Positions 36,448 through 45,335 of a DNA stretch of 64,000 bases are shown in pieces (position 1 is the first letter of the stretch; every line of letters begins with the position of its first letter). The notes under the pieces are model-generated. The model had not been told where the DNA came from, did not search any database, and saw only the letters and a list, made by a program, of their open reading frames with translations. This DNA is from Nocardia kruczakiae NBRC 101016 (lineage in GTDB: Bacteria; Actinomycetota; Actinomycetes; Mycobacteriales; Mycobacteriaceae): positions 62,001-126,000 of the forward strand of contig NZ_BDBL01000005.1 in NCBI RefSeq assembly GCF_001612965.1, given 5' to 3'. The position numbers and the translations under genes were made by a program.

Positions 36448-37470
36448 ATGCGGGGTAACCGGTCGGCACTGAGTGCCGTCCTCGCGGCCGCCGGTGCCGT
36501 CGTGCTCGTCGCGGGCTGTTCCTCCCACAGCGACGACGCGACCTCTCCCGCGGCCGGTGCTCCCGGCACCGCCGCCGCCGCGCCGGCGACGACGGCCGCG
36601 CCCGCCGGAGCCGTCACCGCCTTCGGGCCGGTAGGTTCGCTGCTCGCCGAACCCACTACCGGCCGGGTCGTGGCGCTCGATCCCAACGGGCTCGGATTGC
36701 GCCTGGTCGACCCGGCGAATCCCGCTGCCGCGCGGTCGGTCACCCTGCCCGCGCACGCCACCGGTCTCGCGCTCGGCGCCCCCGGTGAGGTGCTGGTAGC
36801 CGCCGGGCGCGAGGTGTTGCGCGTCGATATCGCCACCGCCGCGGTCCGCCCGGTACCCGTCGACGGCGACGTGCGCGCGATCGCCCGCCGCGGCGACGGC
36901 AGCCTGGTCGCCGGGCTCGACGGCGGCCGCGTGCAGATCCTCGATGCCGACGGGCACCCGAAGCGCACCGTCAGCGGCCTGGGCACCGTCGATGCGGTAA
37001 CCGCCACGGCCGATGCGGTGGCCGCGCTGGATCTGGACCAGACCACCCTCACCGAGCTGGACCTCGATCGCGACCGCCCCGGTCTGGCTCTGCGTGCCGG
37101 CCTCGGCGCCACCCACCTCATCAGCGATCACTACGGCCGCCTGCTCGCGACCGACACCTCCGGCGGCGCGCTACTGGTCTACACGGCCGATCCGCTGCTG
37201 CTGCGCCAGCGCTTCCCGGTCGGGCCGTCTCCCTATGCGCTGGCCTACGATGAACGGTCCGACACCGTATGGCTCACCCTGAGCGGAAGCAACCAGGTGG
37301 TCGGTTTCGATCTGTCGACCGGTATACCGGAGGAAGTGGGTCGCTTCGCGACGGTGCGCCAGCCCAATTCGCTGACGATCGACAGCCGCACCGGCGACAT
37401 GTTCGTCGGGTCGGCAACCGGAGACGGTCTGCAACGCATCGGTGCGGACCAGAGGAAGAGAGGTCAGTGA
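36448..37470 (+). CDS. Beta-propeller lipoprotein
   Basis: A 340-residue secreted lipoprotein. The signal peptide ends in lipobox LVAGC (Cys24), followed by an Ala/Thr-rich linker to about residue 60. The rest is a YVTN/NHL-like propeller, with blades such as TGRVVALDPNGLGLRLVDPANP, PGEVLVAAGREVLRVDIATAAV, GSLVAGLDGGRVQILDADG, GGALLVYTADPLLLRQRFPVG and SGSNQVVGFDLSTG. It probably binds protein or glycan at the cell surface. AAGGAG precedes the ATG. The following DUF5703 gene overlaps its stop by one base, forming an operon with pyrD. Confidence 0.82.
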   Translation: MRGNRSALSAVLAAAGAVVLVAGCSSHSDDATSPAAGAPGTAAAAPATTAAPAGAVTAFGPVGSLLAEPTTGRVVALDPNGLGLRLVDPANPAAARSVTLPAHATGLALGAPGEVLVAAGREVLRVDIATAAVRPVPVDGDVRAIARRGDGSLVAGLDGGRVQILDADGHPKRTVSGLGTVDAVTATADAVAALDLDQTTLTELDLDRDRPGLALRAGLGATHLISDHYGRLLATDTSGGALLVYTADPLLLRQRFPVGPSPYALAYDERSDTVWLTLSGSNQVVGFDLSTGIPEEVGRFATVRQPNSLTIDSRTGDMFVGSATGDGLQRIGADQRKRGQ

Positions 37471-37760
37471 TGGCTCGAGCGCCTCGATACGAGTCGGCGT
37501 CCGGCGCCGCACACCATGACCGGCGCAGAGGGTCGATTCCCCCGGGATGGGAGGAGACCAGCGAAGAAGGAGAATACGAGTACGTGCCGCTACGACTACC
37601 CCCGGACGTGAATCGGGTCACCGCGTCCATGCGCCTGGCCATCCAGGCCGAATTCGGCGGCTGGGAGCTCTCGCGAGTGCGGGCCTACACCGACGGCAGC
37701 CGGCGAGTGTTGTTGCGGCGGCGCAAAACCAGCTTCCCCGTGACCGAAACGGGGATGTGA
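37470..37760 (+). CDS. DUF5703 family protein
   Basis: A 96-residue cytosolic protein of the actinobacterial DUF5703 family. The conserved block is PPGWEETSEEGEYEYVPLRL followed by a basic WELSRVRAYTDGSRRVLLRRRK segment. Function is unknown; the Arg/Lys cluster could contact nucleic acid. The ATG overlaps the previous stop (TGATG), with GAGAGG upstream. pyrD begins 3 bases after its stop. Adjacent DUF5703 and pyrD genes are, as I recall, common in mycobacteria and nocardiae. Confidence 0.85.
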   Translation: MARAPRYESASGAAHHDRRRGSIPPGWEETSEEGEYEYVPLRLPPDVNRVTASMRLAIQAEFGGWELSRVRAYTDGSRRVLLRRRKTSFPVTETGM

Positions 37761-37763
37761 GGG

Positions 37764-38858
37764 ATGTATTCCTTATTCCTGCGGTTGCTGTTCCTGGTGC
37801 CGCCCGAGCGTATCCACCACCTCGTGTTCACTGTCATCCGGCTCACGACCGCCTTCCCGCCGACACGATGGCTGGCCCGCAGGCTCACCGCGGCCGCTGA
37901 TCCGATCCTCTCCACCACCGTCTTCGGCGTCGACTTCCCGGCGCCGCTGGGCCTGGCCGCCGGGTTCGACAAGGACGCCGCCGGTGTGAACGCCTGGGGC
38001 GCACTGGGTTTCGGCTTCGCAGAGATCGGCACCGTCACCGCGCAGGCGCAGCCGGGTAATCCGGCGCCGCGACTGTTCCGGCTGCCGGCCGACCACGCGC
38101 TGATCAACCGGATGGGCTTCAACAACCACGGGGCGGCCGCGGCCGCGGAACGGCTGGCCGCACGCCGCAGCGGTGGCGTGCCCATCGGCGCCAACATCGG
38201 CAAGACCAAGGTCGTGGAGCCCGAACACGCCGCCGAGGACTATGCCCTCAGCGCCCGGCTGCTGGGCCCGCTCGCGGACTTCGTCGTGGTCAACGTCAGC
38301 TCCCCCAACACCCCCGGCCTGCGCGATCTGCAGGCCGTGGGATCGCTGCGCCCGCTGCTGCGCGCGGTGCTCGACAGTGTCGCGGCCGGCGCCGAACCCA
38401 AACCGGTGCTGGTCAAGATCGCCCCCGACCTGTCCGACGAGGACATCGACGCGGTCGCCGACCTGGCCGTCGAACTCGGTCTCGCCGGAATCGTGGCCAC
38501 CAATACCACCATTCGCCGTGACGGACTGGCCACCGCGGCCGCGAAGGTCACCGCGATGGGTGCGGGCGGACTGTCCGGACCGCCGGTCGCCGACCGCTCA
38601 CTGGAAGTACTGCGCCGCCTCTACGCCCGCGTCGGGGACCGGCTGGTGCTGATCTCGGTCGGTGGGATCGAGAACGCCGATCAGGCCTACGAACGCATCC
38701 TCGCGGGGGCCTCGCTGCTGCAGGGCTACACCGGGTTCATCTACGGCGGGCCGTTCTGGACGCGGGCCGTGCACCGCGGCATCGCCGCCCGCCTGCGCGC
38801 GGACGGATACCGCAGTCTCGCCGAGGCCGTCGGCGCGGCGCACACCGCCCGCGCCTGA
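37764..38858 (+). CDS. pyrD: Dihydroorotate dehydrogenase (quinone), class 2
   Basis: A 364-residue enzyme that oxidises dihydroorotate to orotate in pyrimidine synthesis, passing electrons to menaquinone. The N-terminal helices ([20 protein letters not shown]) are the membrane-associating class 2 feature. The FMN and substrate motifs are [56 protein letters not shown] (catalytic Ser of class 2), [10 protein letters not shown] and GLSGPP, then [18 protein letters not shown]. The length is standard. GAGGG precedes the ATG, 3 bases after the DUF5703 stop. Confidence 0.97.
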   Translation: MYSLFLRLLFLVPPERIHHLVFTVIRLTTAFPPTRWLARRLTAAADPILSTTVFGVDFPAPLGLAAGFDKDAAGVNAWGALGFGFAEIGTVTAQAQPGNPAPRLFRLPADHALINRMGFNNHGAAAAAERLAARRSGGVPIGANIGKTKVVEPEHAAEDYALSARLLGPLADFVVVNVSSPNTPGLRDLQAVGSLRPLLRAVLDSVAAGAEPKPVLVKIAPDLSDEDIDAVADLAVELGLAGIVATNTTIRRDGLATAAAKVTAMGAGGLSGPPVADRSLEVLRRLYARVGDRLVLISVGGIENADQAYERILAGASLLQGYTGFIYGGPFWTRAVHRGIAARLRADGYRSLAEAVGAAHTARA

Positions 38859-38896
38859 GGGGAGCCGATCCCGCCCGCTCGCCCCGATCCCACCGT

Positions 38897-38928
38897 TCGC
38901 CGGTCACACTGCTCGCCGGTCACACTGC
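38897..38928. repeat. Perfect 16-base tandem direct repeat
   Basis: TCGCCGGTCACACTGC occurs twice end to end in the gap between pyrD and the fadD-like gene. It is a duplication with no known element around it, and may be a simple replication slip. Confidence 0.8.
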
Positions 38929-39017
38929 CGCGGCCTCTTTCCGGTGCGCGGGGCCGGTTGCTACCGGCCGGAAGAGCCCCCCGAATGTCCGATTTGACGT
39001 TTAGGATGGGTGATCCG

Positions 39018-39038
39018 CATCACGTCCCAGACGTGATG
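39018..39038. promoter_or_regulatory. Strong inverted-repeat operator before the acyl-CoA ligase
   Basis: Arms CATCACGTC and GACGTGATG are perfectly complementary over 9 bases with a 3-base centre. An overlapping shorter repeat GTGAT-CCGC-ATCAC begins at 39010. TTGACG at 38994-38999 could be the -35, in which case the repeat covers the -10. The site ends 27 bases before the ATG, fitting a repressor operator (TetR or GntR type). The regulator is not identified. Confidence 0.7.
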
Positions 39039-39065
39039 TTCGTGCACTGACCGGGAACAAGGGAT

Positions 39066-40898
39066 ATGACCACAGCAGAGATCGGCTACACCCACCACAC
39101 CGGCGCCACGGTCCGCACCGTGCCCGAGGCCTTCCAGCAGACGGCGACACTGCGCCCGAACCAGGTCGCGTTGCGGACCGTCGGCGGCACCCAGCAGATC
39201 ACCTGGGCCGACTACGCGCGCCGGGTGCGCGCGATCGCGGCCGGCCTGGCGAAACTCGGTGTCGCGCATGGTGACACGGTCGGGATCATGCTCACCAACC
39301 GGCCCGAGTTCAACCTGGTCGACACCGCGATCCTGCACCTGGGCGCCACCCCGTTCTCGGTGTACAACACCAGCTCTCCCGAACAGATCGCGCACGTGTT
39401 CGGCAATGCCGAGAACGGCGTGGTCGTCACCGAACAGGCCTTCCTCGCGCCGATCACCGCGTCCGGAGCGAAACTCGAGCACGTGATCGTCGTCGACGGC
39501 GCCGCCCCCGAGGGCGGTCTCACCCTGGAGCAGGTCGAAAACGATCCGGCCGAGGATTTCGATTTCGACGCCGCCTGGCAGGCGGTGCGGCCCGACGATC
39601 TGGCCACTCTGATCTACACCTCCGGCACCACCGGGCCGTCGAAGGGCGTGGAGATCACCCACGCCAATGTCGTCGCCCAGATCGTCGCGCTCACCAACGG
39701 CGCCCTCGTCGCCGATATCGATGCCCGGGCGGTGTCCTACCTGCCGGCCGCCCATGTCGCCGACCGCATCTCCGGGCACTGCCTCACCCTGTTCACCGGC
39801 GTCACCATCACCTGTGTGCCGGATCCGCGCGAGATCGCCGCCGCCCTGCCCGATGCCCGGCCCACCTTCTTCTTCGGCGTGCCGCGGGTGTGGCAGAAGA
39901 TCAAGGCCGGTGTCGACGCGGCGATCGCCACCGAATCCAGCCCGGTGAAGAAGGCGCTGGCGCAGTGGGCGATCGGCGTCGGCGTGGCCACCGCCCGGGC
40001 GCGGCTGGCCGGCGGCAACGGCGGCCCGCTGCTGGCCGTACAGCACAAACTCGCCGATGCGCTGGTGCTGTCGAAGTTGCGCGCCACCCTCGGCCTGGAC
40101 GAGTTGAAGGTCGCCTCCTCCGGCGCGGCCGCGATTCCGCCCGAGACACTGGAATTCCTGCTGGGACTGGGATTCACGGTCAGCGAGGTGTGGGGTATGT
40201 CGGAGACCACCGGCGTCGGCACCTTCACCGAACTCGACAAGCCGCGCCCGGGATCGGTGGGCCGGGCCGTCGACGGGGTGGAGATCCGGCTCGACCGCGA
40301 CGGCGAACTGCTCATCCGCGGCGGCATCGTCACCCACGGCTACCGCAAGATGCCCGAGAAGACCAGTGAGGCCATCGATTCCGACGGCTGGCTGCACACC
40401 GGCGATATCGCGACCATCGACGGCGACGGCTACGTCACCATCGTGGACCGCAAGAAGGAATTGATCATCACCGAGGCCGGGAAGAACATCTCCCCCACCA
40501 ATATCGAGAATTCGGTGAAGGCCGCCTCGTCGCTGGTCGGCCAGATCGTCGCCATCGGCGACTCGCGCCCCTACATCGCCGCGCTGGTCGTGCTCGATCC
40601 CGACACCGCCGCCGTGCGCGCGAAGGCGCTGGGCATCCCCGACGCCGATCTCGACACCCTCGCCAGCCATCCGCAGATCCTGGAGGAAGTGCGCGGCGCC
40701 ATCGTCGCCGGCAACGCGAAACTGTCCCGGGTGGAGCAGATCAAGCGTTTCCGCATCCTCGCACGAGCCTGGGAACCCGGTGGCGTCGAACTCACCCCCA
40801 CGCTGAAGTTGAAGCGTTCACCGATCGCCGCCGAATACGCCGCCGACATCGCCGAGCTCTACACCGATCCGGTCCCCGAGGGCGTACACAACCTCTAG
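39066..40898 (+). CDS. Long-chain fatty acyl-CoA/AMP ligase (FadD11-like)
   Basis: A 610-residue member of the ANL superfamily. Core motifs: LIYTSGTTGPSKG (182-194), SYLPAAHVADRISGHC, EVWGMSETTGVGTF, DGWLHTGDIATIDGDGYVTIVDRKKELIITEAGKNISP, and the C-terminal catalytic Lys region PTLKLKRSPI. It activates a fatty acid as acyl-AMP and transfers it to CoA. Sequence and length resemble mycobacterial FadD11/FadD15-type ligases. It is preceded by a strong operator, so expression is probably substrate controlled. The ATG has GGGA upstream. A terminator hairpin follows. Confidence 0.92.
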   Translation: MTTAEIGYTHHTGATVRTVPEAFQQTATLRPNQVALRTVGGTQQITWADYARRVRAIAAGLAKLGVAHGDTVGIMLTNRPEFNLVDTAILHLGATPFSVYNTSSPEQIAHVFGNAENGVVVTEQAFLAPITASGAKLEHVIVVDGAAPEGGLTLEQVENDPAEDFDFDAAWQAVRPDDLATLIYTSGTTGPSKGVEITHANVVAQIVALTNGALVADIDARAVSYLPAAHVADRISGHCLTLFTGVTITCVPDPREIAAALPDARPTFFFGVPRVWQKIKAGVDAAIATESSPVKKALAQWAIGVGVATARARLAGGNGGPLLAVQHKLADALVLSKLRATLGLDELKVASSGAAAIPPETLEFLLGLGFTVSEVWGMSETTGVGTFTELDKPRPGSVGRAVDGVEIRLDRDGELLIRGGIVTHGYRKMPEKTSEAIDSDGWLHTGDIATIDGDGYVTIVDRKKELIITEAGKNISPTNIENSVKAASSLVGQIVAIGDSRPYIAALVVLDPDTAAVRAKALGIPDADLDTLASHPQILEEVRGAIVAGNAKLSRVEQIKRFRILARAWEPGGVELTPTLKLKRSPIAAEYAADIAELYTDPVPEGVHNL

Positions 40899-40930
40899 CC
40901 GAATCGCTTCGGGCGCAGTCTTTTTCACGG

Positions 40931-40965
40931 CGGTGGGGTCTTCGGTGATACCGAAGACCCCACCG
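40931..40965. terminator. Convergent terminator with 15-pair stem
   Basis: Arms CGGTGGGGTCTTCGG and CCGAAGACCCCACCG are perfectly complementary with a 5-base loop, placed between two convergent genes. A smaller hairpin (CCGAA-TCGC-TTCGG, 40899-40912) with a following TTTTT run lies just before it and would act on the plus strand. Together they separate the fadD-like and PEBP genes. Confidence 0.85.
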
Positions 40966-40974
40966 CTCGACCGG

Positions 40975-41526
40975 CTACTTCTGTTCGTAGGTGCCGACGA
41001 GGGTCGCGCGCGCGATGGCGTGCGAGAACAGGTTGAAGCCCAGGTAGGCCGGGGTCGCGTCCGCGCCGATGCCCAGCGATTCGACATCCACGGCGTGCAC
41101 CACGATGAAGTAGCGGTGGTAGCCGTGTCCGGGCGGCGGGCCGGCGCCGACGAATCCGGCGAAGCCGCCATCGTTGCGCAGCTGCACCGCACCGCTCGGC
41201 AGTGCGCCGCCTTCGCTGCCCTCACCGGCACTGCCCGCACCGGATTCCAGCGAGGTCACCGACGCCGGGATGTCGGCGACGGCCCAGTGCCAGAAGCCGG
41301 AGCCGGTCGGTGCGTCGGGGTCGTAGACGGTGACCGCGAAACTCTTGGTCTCCGCCGGGAACCCGCTCCACGACAACTGCGGGGAGATATCTCGGCCGCC
41401 CGCCCCGAACACCCCGCTGACCTGTTCGTTACCCAGCGGCTGTCCGTCGGTGACATCGGTGGAGGTGAGGGTGAACTCGGGCAGCTGCGGCAAGGCCGCA
41501 TAGGGATTGTAGGAATAGTCGGGCAC
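40975..41526 (-). CDS. YbhB/YbcL-family phosphatidylethanolamine-binding (PEBP) protein
   Basis: A 183-residue PEBP-fold protein. [41 protein letters not shown] is the ligand pocket signature (DPDAP and the HW pair), and [19 protein letters not shown] the second. Bacterial members are small cytosolic proteins of uncertain role, related to Raf kinase inhibitor protein. No signal peptide is present. The GTG start follows AAAGGAC. The M20 peptidase gene ends... its start is downstream on the same strand by 33 bases toward higher coordinates, so they may be cotranscribed. Confidence 0.9.
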   Translation of the reverse strand: MPDYSYNPYAALPQLPEFTLTSTDVTDGQPLGNEQVSGVFGAGGRDISPQLSWSGFPAETKSFAVTVYDPDAPTGSGFWHWAVADIPASVTSLESGAGSAGEGSEGGALPSGAVQLRNDGGFAGFVGAGPPPGHGYHRYFIVVHAVDVESLGIGADATPAYLGFNLFSHAIARATLVGTYEQK

Positions 41527-41559
41527 GAGGACCGTCCTTTCTGCTAGTCGAGCGGATCG

Positions 41560-42912
41560 TCAGCTGTGCAACAGGAAATGCTCCATGACGCGAGCGCCGA
41601 ATTCCAGCGCCGACACCGGCACCCGTTCGTCCACGCCGTGGAACAGTGCGGAGAAATCCAGGTCCGGCGGCAACTGCAGCGGCGCGAAGCCGAAACACCG
41701 AATTCCCAAGCGCGCGAACGCTTTCGCATCCGTGCCACCGGACAGCATGTAGGGCACGGTGCGGCCGTCGGGGTCGTGGGCCAGGATCGCGTCGTTCATC
41801 GCGTCGACCAGATGGCCGTCGAAGGTGGTCTCGTAGGAGTCGAGTTTGGTGATCCATTCCCGCTCCACATCGGGGCCGATCAGCTCGTCGACCTCGCGTT
41901 CGAAGGCCGCCTGCCGGCCTGGCACCACCCGGCAGTCCACGGTGGCCTCCGCGGTCTGCGGAATCACGTTCGCCTTGTAGCCGGCGCGCAGCATGGTCGG
42001 ATTGGCGGTATCGCGCAACGTCGCGCCGATGATGCGGGAGATGGTGCCCAGTTTCGCGAGCTGCCCCTCGATATCCGGACTGTCCGGATCGAACTCGATG
42101 CCGGTCTCCTCGCTGACCGCGGCCAGGAATTCGGCCACCGAATCCGACAGCACCAGCGGGAACGTGTGCTTACCCAGCCGCGCCACCGCCTCGGCCAGAA
42201 TCGTCACCGCGTTGTCGTCGTGCAGGAACGAACCGTGGCCCGCGCGGGCCTTGGCGCGCAACCGCATCCAGCCCAGACCCTTCTCCGCGGTCTCCACCAG
42301 ATACAGCCGCCGCTCGGTGCCGTCGCGGCGCGGCACGGTCAGCGAGAAGCCGCCGACCTCACCGACCGCCTCGGTGATTCCCTCGAACAGGTCCGGCCGG
42401 TTGTCGGCCAGCCACTGCGAGCCCCACTTGCCGCCGTTCTCCTCGTCGGCGAGGAAGGCGAAGACCAGATCGCGGGGCGGCACCGTGCCCTCGATCTTGA
42501 ACTGGCGGGCGACCGCCAGCATCATGCCGACCATATCCTTCATGTCGATCGCGCCGCGGCCCCACACGTACCCGTCGCGGATCGCACCCGAGAACGGATG
42601 CACACTCCAGTCCGCGGCCTCGGCCGGCACCACGTCCAGATGCCCGTGGATCATCAGCGCCCCGCGGCTGGGATCGGCTCCGGGCAAGCGCGCGAACACA
42701 TTTCCGCGTCCCGGCGCGCCCGACTCCACGTACTCGGTGGTGTACCCGGCCTGCTGCAACTGATCGGCCACCCATTGCGCGCACTCGCGTTCGCCCTTGG
42801 TGGTTTCGAGCACCCCGGTGTTGGAGGTGTCGAAACGGATCAGCGTGCTGACCAACTCGACCACTTCGGCTTCCGCCCGGGAGCGGGAGGACTCGCGCTG
42901 TACACCTGTCAC
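41560..42912 (-). CDS. M20-family metallopeptidase/deacylase
   Basis: A 450-residue di-zinc hydrolase of the M20 (ArgE/DapE/carboxypeptidase) family. The metal ligands are visible: HGHLD (His91, Asp93), Asp123 in AIDMKD, and DEE (Glu157, Glu158, the first being the catalytic base). A lid domain sits at about 210-330 (ARAGHGSFLHDDNAV contains the lid His). The substrate is a peptide or N-acyl amino acid and cannot be specified. The GTG start has AGGAAAGG upstream. It is upstream of the PEBP gene (33-base gap). Confidence 0.9.
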   Translation of the reverse strand: MTGVQRESSRSRAEAEVVELVSTLIRFDTSNTGVLETTKGERECAQWVADQLQQAGYTTEYVESGAPGRGNVFARLPGADPSRGALMIHGHLDVVPAEAADWSVHPFSGAIRDGYVWGRGAIDMKDMVGMMLAVARQFKIEGTVPPRDLVFAFLADEENGGKWGSQWLADNRPDLFEGITEAVGEVGGFSLTVPRRDGTERRLYLVETAEKGLGWMRLRAKARAGHGSFLHDDNAVTILAEAVARLGKHTFPLVLSDSVAEFLAAVSEETGIEFDPDSPDIEGQLAKLGTISRIIGATLRDTANPTMLRAGYKANVIPQTAEATVDCRVVPGRQAAFEREVDELIGPDVEREWITKLDSYETTFDGHLVDAMNDAILAHDPDGRTVPYMLSGGTDAKAFARLGIRCFGFAPLQLPPDLDFSALFHGVDERVPVSALEFGARVMEHFLLHS

Positions 42913-43203
42913 GCCCCTTTCCTACCACGGGTGGCGACTCGGCGAACGACGCCCGACTCGCGGCGGCCGGCGAACTCGGCCGGTGACCGCCGCCTCGGCA
43001 CACCGACGCCGCGGCCGCGAAGCCCGCACCGCGACCGGTCCGACACTTTCGGATCTCGCCGATCGAATTGCGGCAACCGCCCATCGGTTCGACGGTGGCG
43101 GGAGTCGGGCCGGGCGTCCCGCGCGGCGCTCGTGTTTCCGAGGCAGGCGCGTTCTTCACATTTCGGGCGCGCGGATTTCGGCGTCGGCGCATACCATTCC
43201 GGT

Positions 43204-43857
43204 ATGCGCCGACGTAGGTGGCTTCGAGCCGCGGTGTGCTCGGTGGTTCTGGTCGCCTGTGGCTGCGTCGGCGCAGTCGAACGCGGAGACTTCGAACAGC
43301 AGATCCGTGCCCGGGGTGGCGGTTTGATCAGCGGATTGCCGGCCGCCGCCGTCGACGCGTTGCGAAAGCGGTTGGGTGCCGATGACTTCCAGGCGAATGT
43401 CATCCTGCTGACCGCCCCGGATTCCGCGGGATTCCGGCTCGTCCTGGCCGACCAACCGGCACAGGTGACGAACTTCATGGCAGATCCGGGCGAATTCGCG
43501 GCCCGCAATCCTGCTGTGCGCCTGCGCGTTCGCACCATGCAACGGCCCCGCGAGCTCGACGACTATTCCTTCATGCTCGGTGCGCTCAGCGCGCCGACAC
43601 CGGTCCGGGTGTCGGCGTTCGACGATCTCGACGGGGACTGCTTCGCCGTGAGCGACGTACCCGGGCTCGGTCGCATCGAAGCGATCGTCGACACCGCCCG
43701 CGTGCGTAGCGGCCTGACCGACGGCACGGTGCCGGTCATCGTGGTGAGCAGGTTCGGCCGCGAGATCCGCATCGTCGCGAACGTCGTTTCCCCGCGCTCG
43801 GAAACGATCGCGGAATTCGACGCCACCGGCGAATTCCTCCGAATCCGCAAGGCGTGA
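43204..43857 (+). CDS. Putative lipoprotein, unknown family
   Basis: A 217-residue protein with a basic N-terminus and a short signal ending in lipobox LVAC (Cys19). The mature part is rich in beta strands and has no domain I can name: GLPAAAVDALRKRLGADDFQANVIL, then DDYSFMLGALSAPTPVRVSAFDDLDGDCFAV. No ribosome site is obvious before the ATG at 43204. A two-helix membrane protein gene follows after 3 bases, so the two are probably one operon and may act together at the envelope. Confidence 0.65.
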   Translation: MRRRRWLRAAVCSVVLVACGCVGAVERGDFEQQIRARGGGLISGLPAAAVDALRKRLGADDFQANVILLTAPDSAGFRLVLADQPAQVTNFMADPGEFAARNPAVRLRVRTMQRPRELDDYSFMLGALSAPTPVRVSAFDDLDGDCFAVSDVPGLGRIEAIVDTARVRSGLTDGTVPVIVVSRFGREIRIVANVVSPRSETIAEFDATGEFLRIRKA

Positions 43858-43860
43858 ATC

Positions 43861-44244
43861 ATGGCCAAACCGCTCATATCCGCCGTCACGACGGGCATCG
43901 GCGCCGGGAGCGTGATCAGTTTCGTACTGCCGCTTGCGATCTGGCCGGGGGAAGCCCGCCTCACCGCGCCGCTGTTCTGCTCGGCCCCCTACCCCGATCC
44001 GATGGTGGTGTCGGACACCTTCCACGATTCCGAGGGAACATCGGTGAACTACACGCTGTACTGCGTGAGCGAGCGCGGCGCCCTGACCGACGAGGGGTTC
44101 GTCCTGCCGTTTCTGGTGATGTTCGCCGCCCACATCGTGCTTGTGACCGCTGTCGTGCTCGCGGTGACACTGGCGGGCCGCTCCCGTCCGGCTGCGCCGG
44201 CGCCGCCCGACGCCGGCGCCGTGGAAGGTGCCGTAGAACTCTGA
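43861..44244 (+). CDS. Small membrane protein with two helices and an outer Cys pair
   Basis: A 127-residue protein. An N-terminal helix (about 8-28) and a C-terminal helix (about 82-106, LPFLVMFAAHIVLVTAVVLAV) flank a loop with two cysteines (FCSAP, YCVSE) that could be bonded outside the cell. The Pro/Ala-rich tail is cytosolic in this model. No family recognised. It starts 3 bases after the lipoprotein gene and is convergent with the sterol desaturase-like gene. Confidence 0.65.
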   Translation: MAKPLISAVTTGIGAGSVISFVLPLAIWPGEARLTAPLFCSAPYPDPMVVSDTFHDSEGTSVNYTLYCVSERGALTDEGFVLPFLVMFAAHIVLVTAVVLAVTLAGRSRPAAPAPPDAGAVEGAVEL

Positions 44245-44272
44245 GTTGTCGACCATCGGGCACGGCGGCGAA

Positions 44273-45163
44273 TCAGGCCGGGACGGGCGACTTCTCGGGG
44301 TGCGCTGCTGCGTCGCCGGTGTGCTCGCGCCAGCCGGGCGGGCCGAAGACGTAACCCAGCCGCCCGCGCCAGGTGCGGGCGTCGCGCACATCACGCAGCA
44401 GAACCGCGAATTCGTGATAGTTGACCTTCAGCGGATTTCCGGTGCCGATGTCGTGGGTGAGCCCGTAGCGGATGGGTTCGGATTCGGCGGCGAAACTGCC
44501 GAACATGCGATCCCAGACGATGAACACGCCGCCGTAGTTGGTGTCGAGGTAGGGCTGGTTGGAGCCGTGGTGCACGCGGTGATGGGCCGGGGTGTTGAAC
44601 ACGAATTCGACCGGGCGCCAGAGGTTTCGGACGCGCTGGGTGTGGATCGGGAACTGATACAGCAGGCCGAGGGTGTTCAGCAGGAAGATCATCCACGCGG
44701 GGAAGCCCAGCAGCGCGGCCGGCACCCACGCCAGGCTGCGCGTCATCGACGCGATCGGGTTGAGCCACGGCAACCGGATCGCGGTCGTCAGATTGAAGTG
44801 GGTGCTGGAGTGGTGCACCGAATGCGCCGTCCACAGCAACCGGATGCGGTGGTCGGCCCGGTGGGCCCAGTAATAGCAGAAATCGGTGACCACCAGCCCC
44901 AGCAGCCAGACCCACCAATCGCGCGGTGACAGGTGCAGCGGTGTCCACGAGGCGGCCAGCACGATGGTGGAAAACGGCAGCACATACTGGAGCAGGGGCT
45001 TGGTGAGCTGGCCGATCGCATAGGTGGCCCAGTTGGTGGCCGCCTCGCGCCCGTAGCGTGCGCTGGGTGCGCGATCGGGATCGCGGCGCGCGTCCCACCA
45101 CTCCACGCCCATCATCGCGATGAAGGCAGGCACCGCATACAGCGCCAGGTCCGCATTGTTCAT
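44273..45163 (-). CDS. Fatty acid hydroxylase/sterol desaturase superfamily protein
   Basis: A 296-residue membrane di-iron oxygenase. Histidine boxes are HRADH (101-105), HSVHH (114-118) and HHRVHH in NTPAHHRVHHGSN (about 193-200), with a further H in YHEF near the end. About four to five helices surround them. The family hydroxylates or desaturates lipids, carotenoids or sterol-like compounds. AGGAGT precedes the ATG at 45163; the long upstream frame is rejected. It is divergent from the histidine kinase gene. Confidence 0.9.
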   Translation of the reverse strand: MNNADLALYAVPAFIAMMGVEWWDARRDPDRAPSARYGREAATNWATYAIGQLTKPLLQYVLPFSTIVLAASWTPLHLSPRDWWVWLLGLVVTDFCYYWAHRADHRIRLLWTAHSVHHSSTHFNLTTAIRLPWLNPIASMTRSLAWVPAALLGFPAWMIFLLNTLGLLYQFPIHTQRVRNLWRPVEFVFNTPAHHRVHHGSNQPYLDTNYGGVFIVWDRMFGSFAAESEPIRYGLTHDIGTGNPLKVNYHEFAVLLRDVRDARTWRGRLGYVFGPPGWREHTGDAAAHPEKSPVPA

Positions 45164-45335
45164 CCGAACTCCTGTCCCGATCCGTGATCCGGCCGCCCGC
45201 GGGAACCGAGTGTCGTCGCGGCGTGCCACAGCGACGGTAATGCCGCCGACCAGCCCGAACATCGGGCCCGAGAGGGACCGCGGATCCCCCGGCCGAGGGA
45301 CTCGCCGTCCCGCCCCGCGCCGGTATCGTCGCGGT

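Noticed and set aside
38961..40670. 569-codon minus-strand frame over the fadD-like gene
   Set aside because: Antisense shadow without motifs; the plus strand encodes a complete ANL enzyme.
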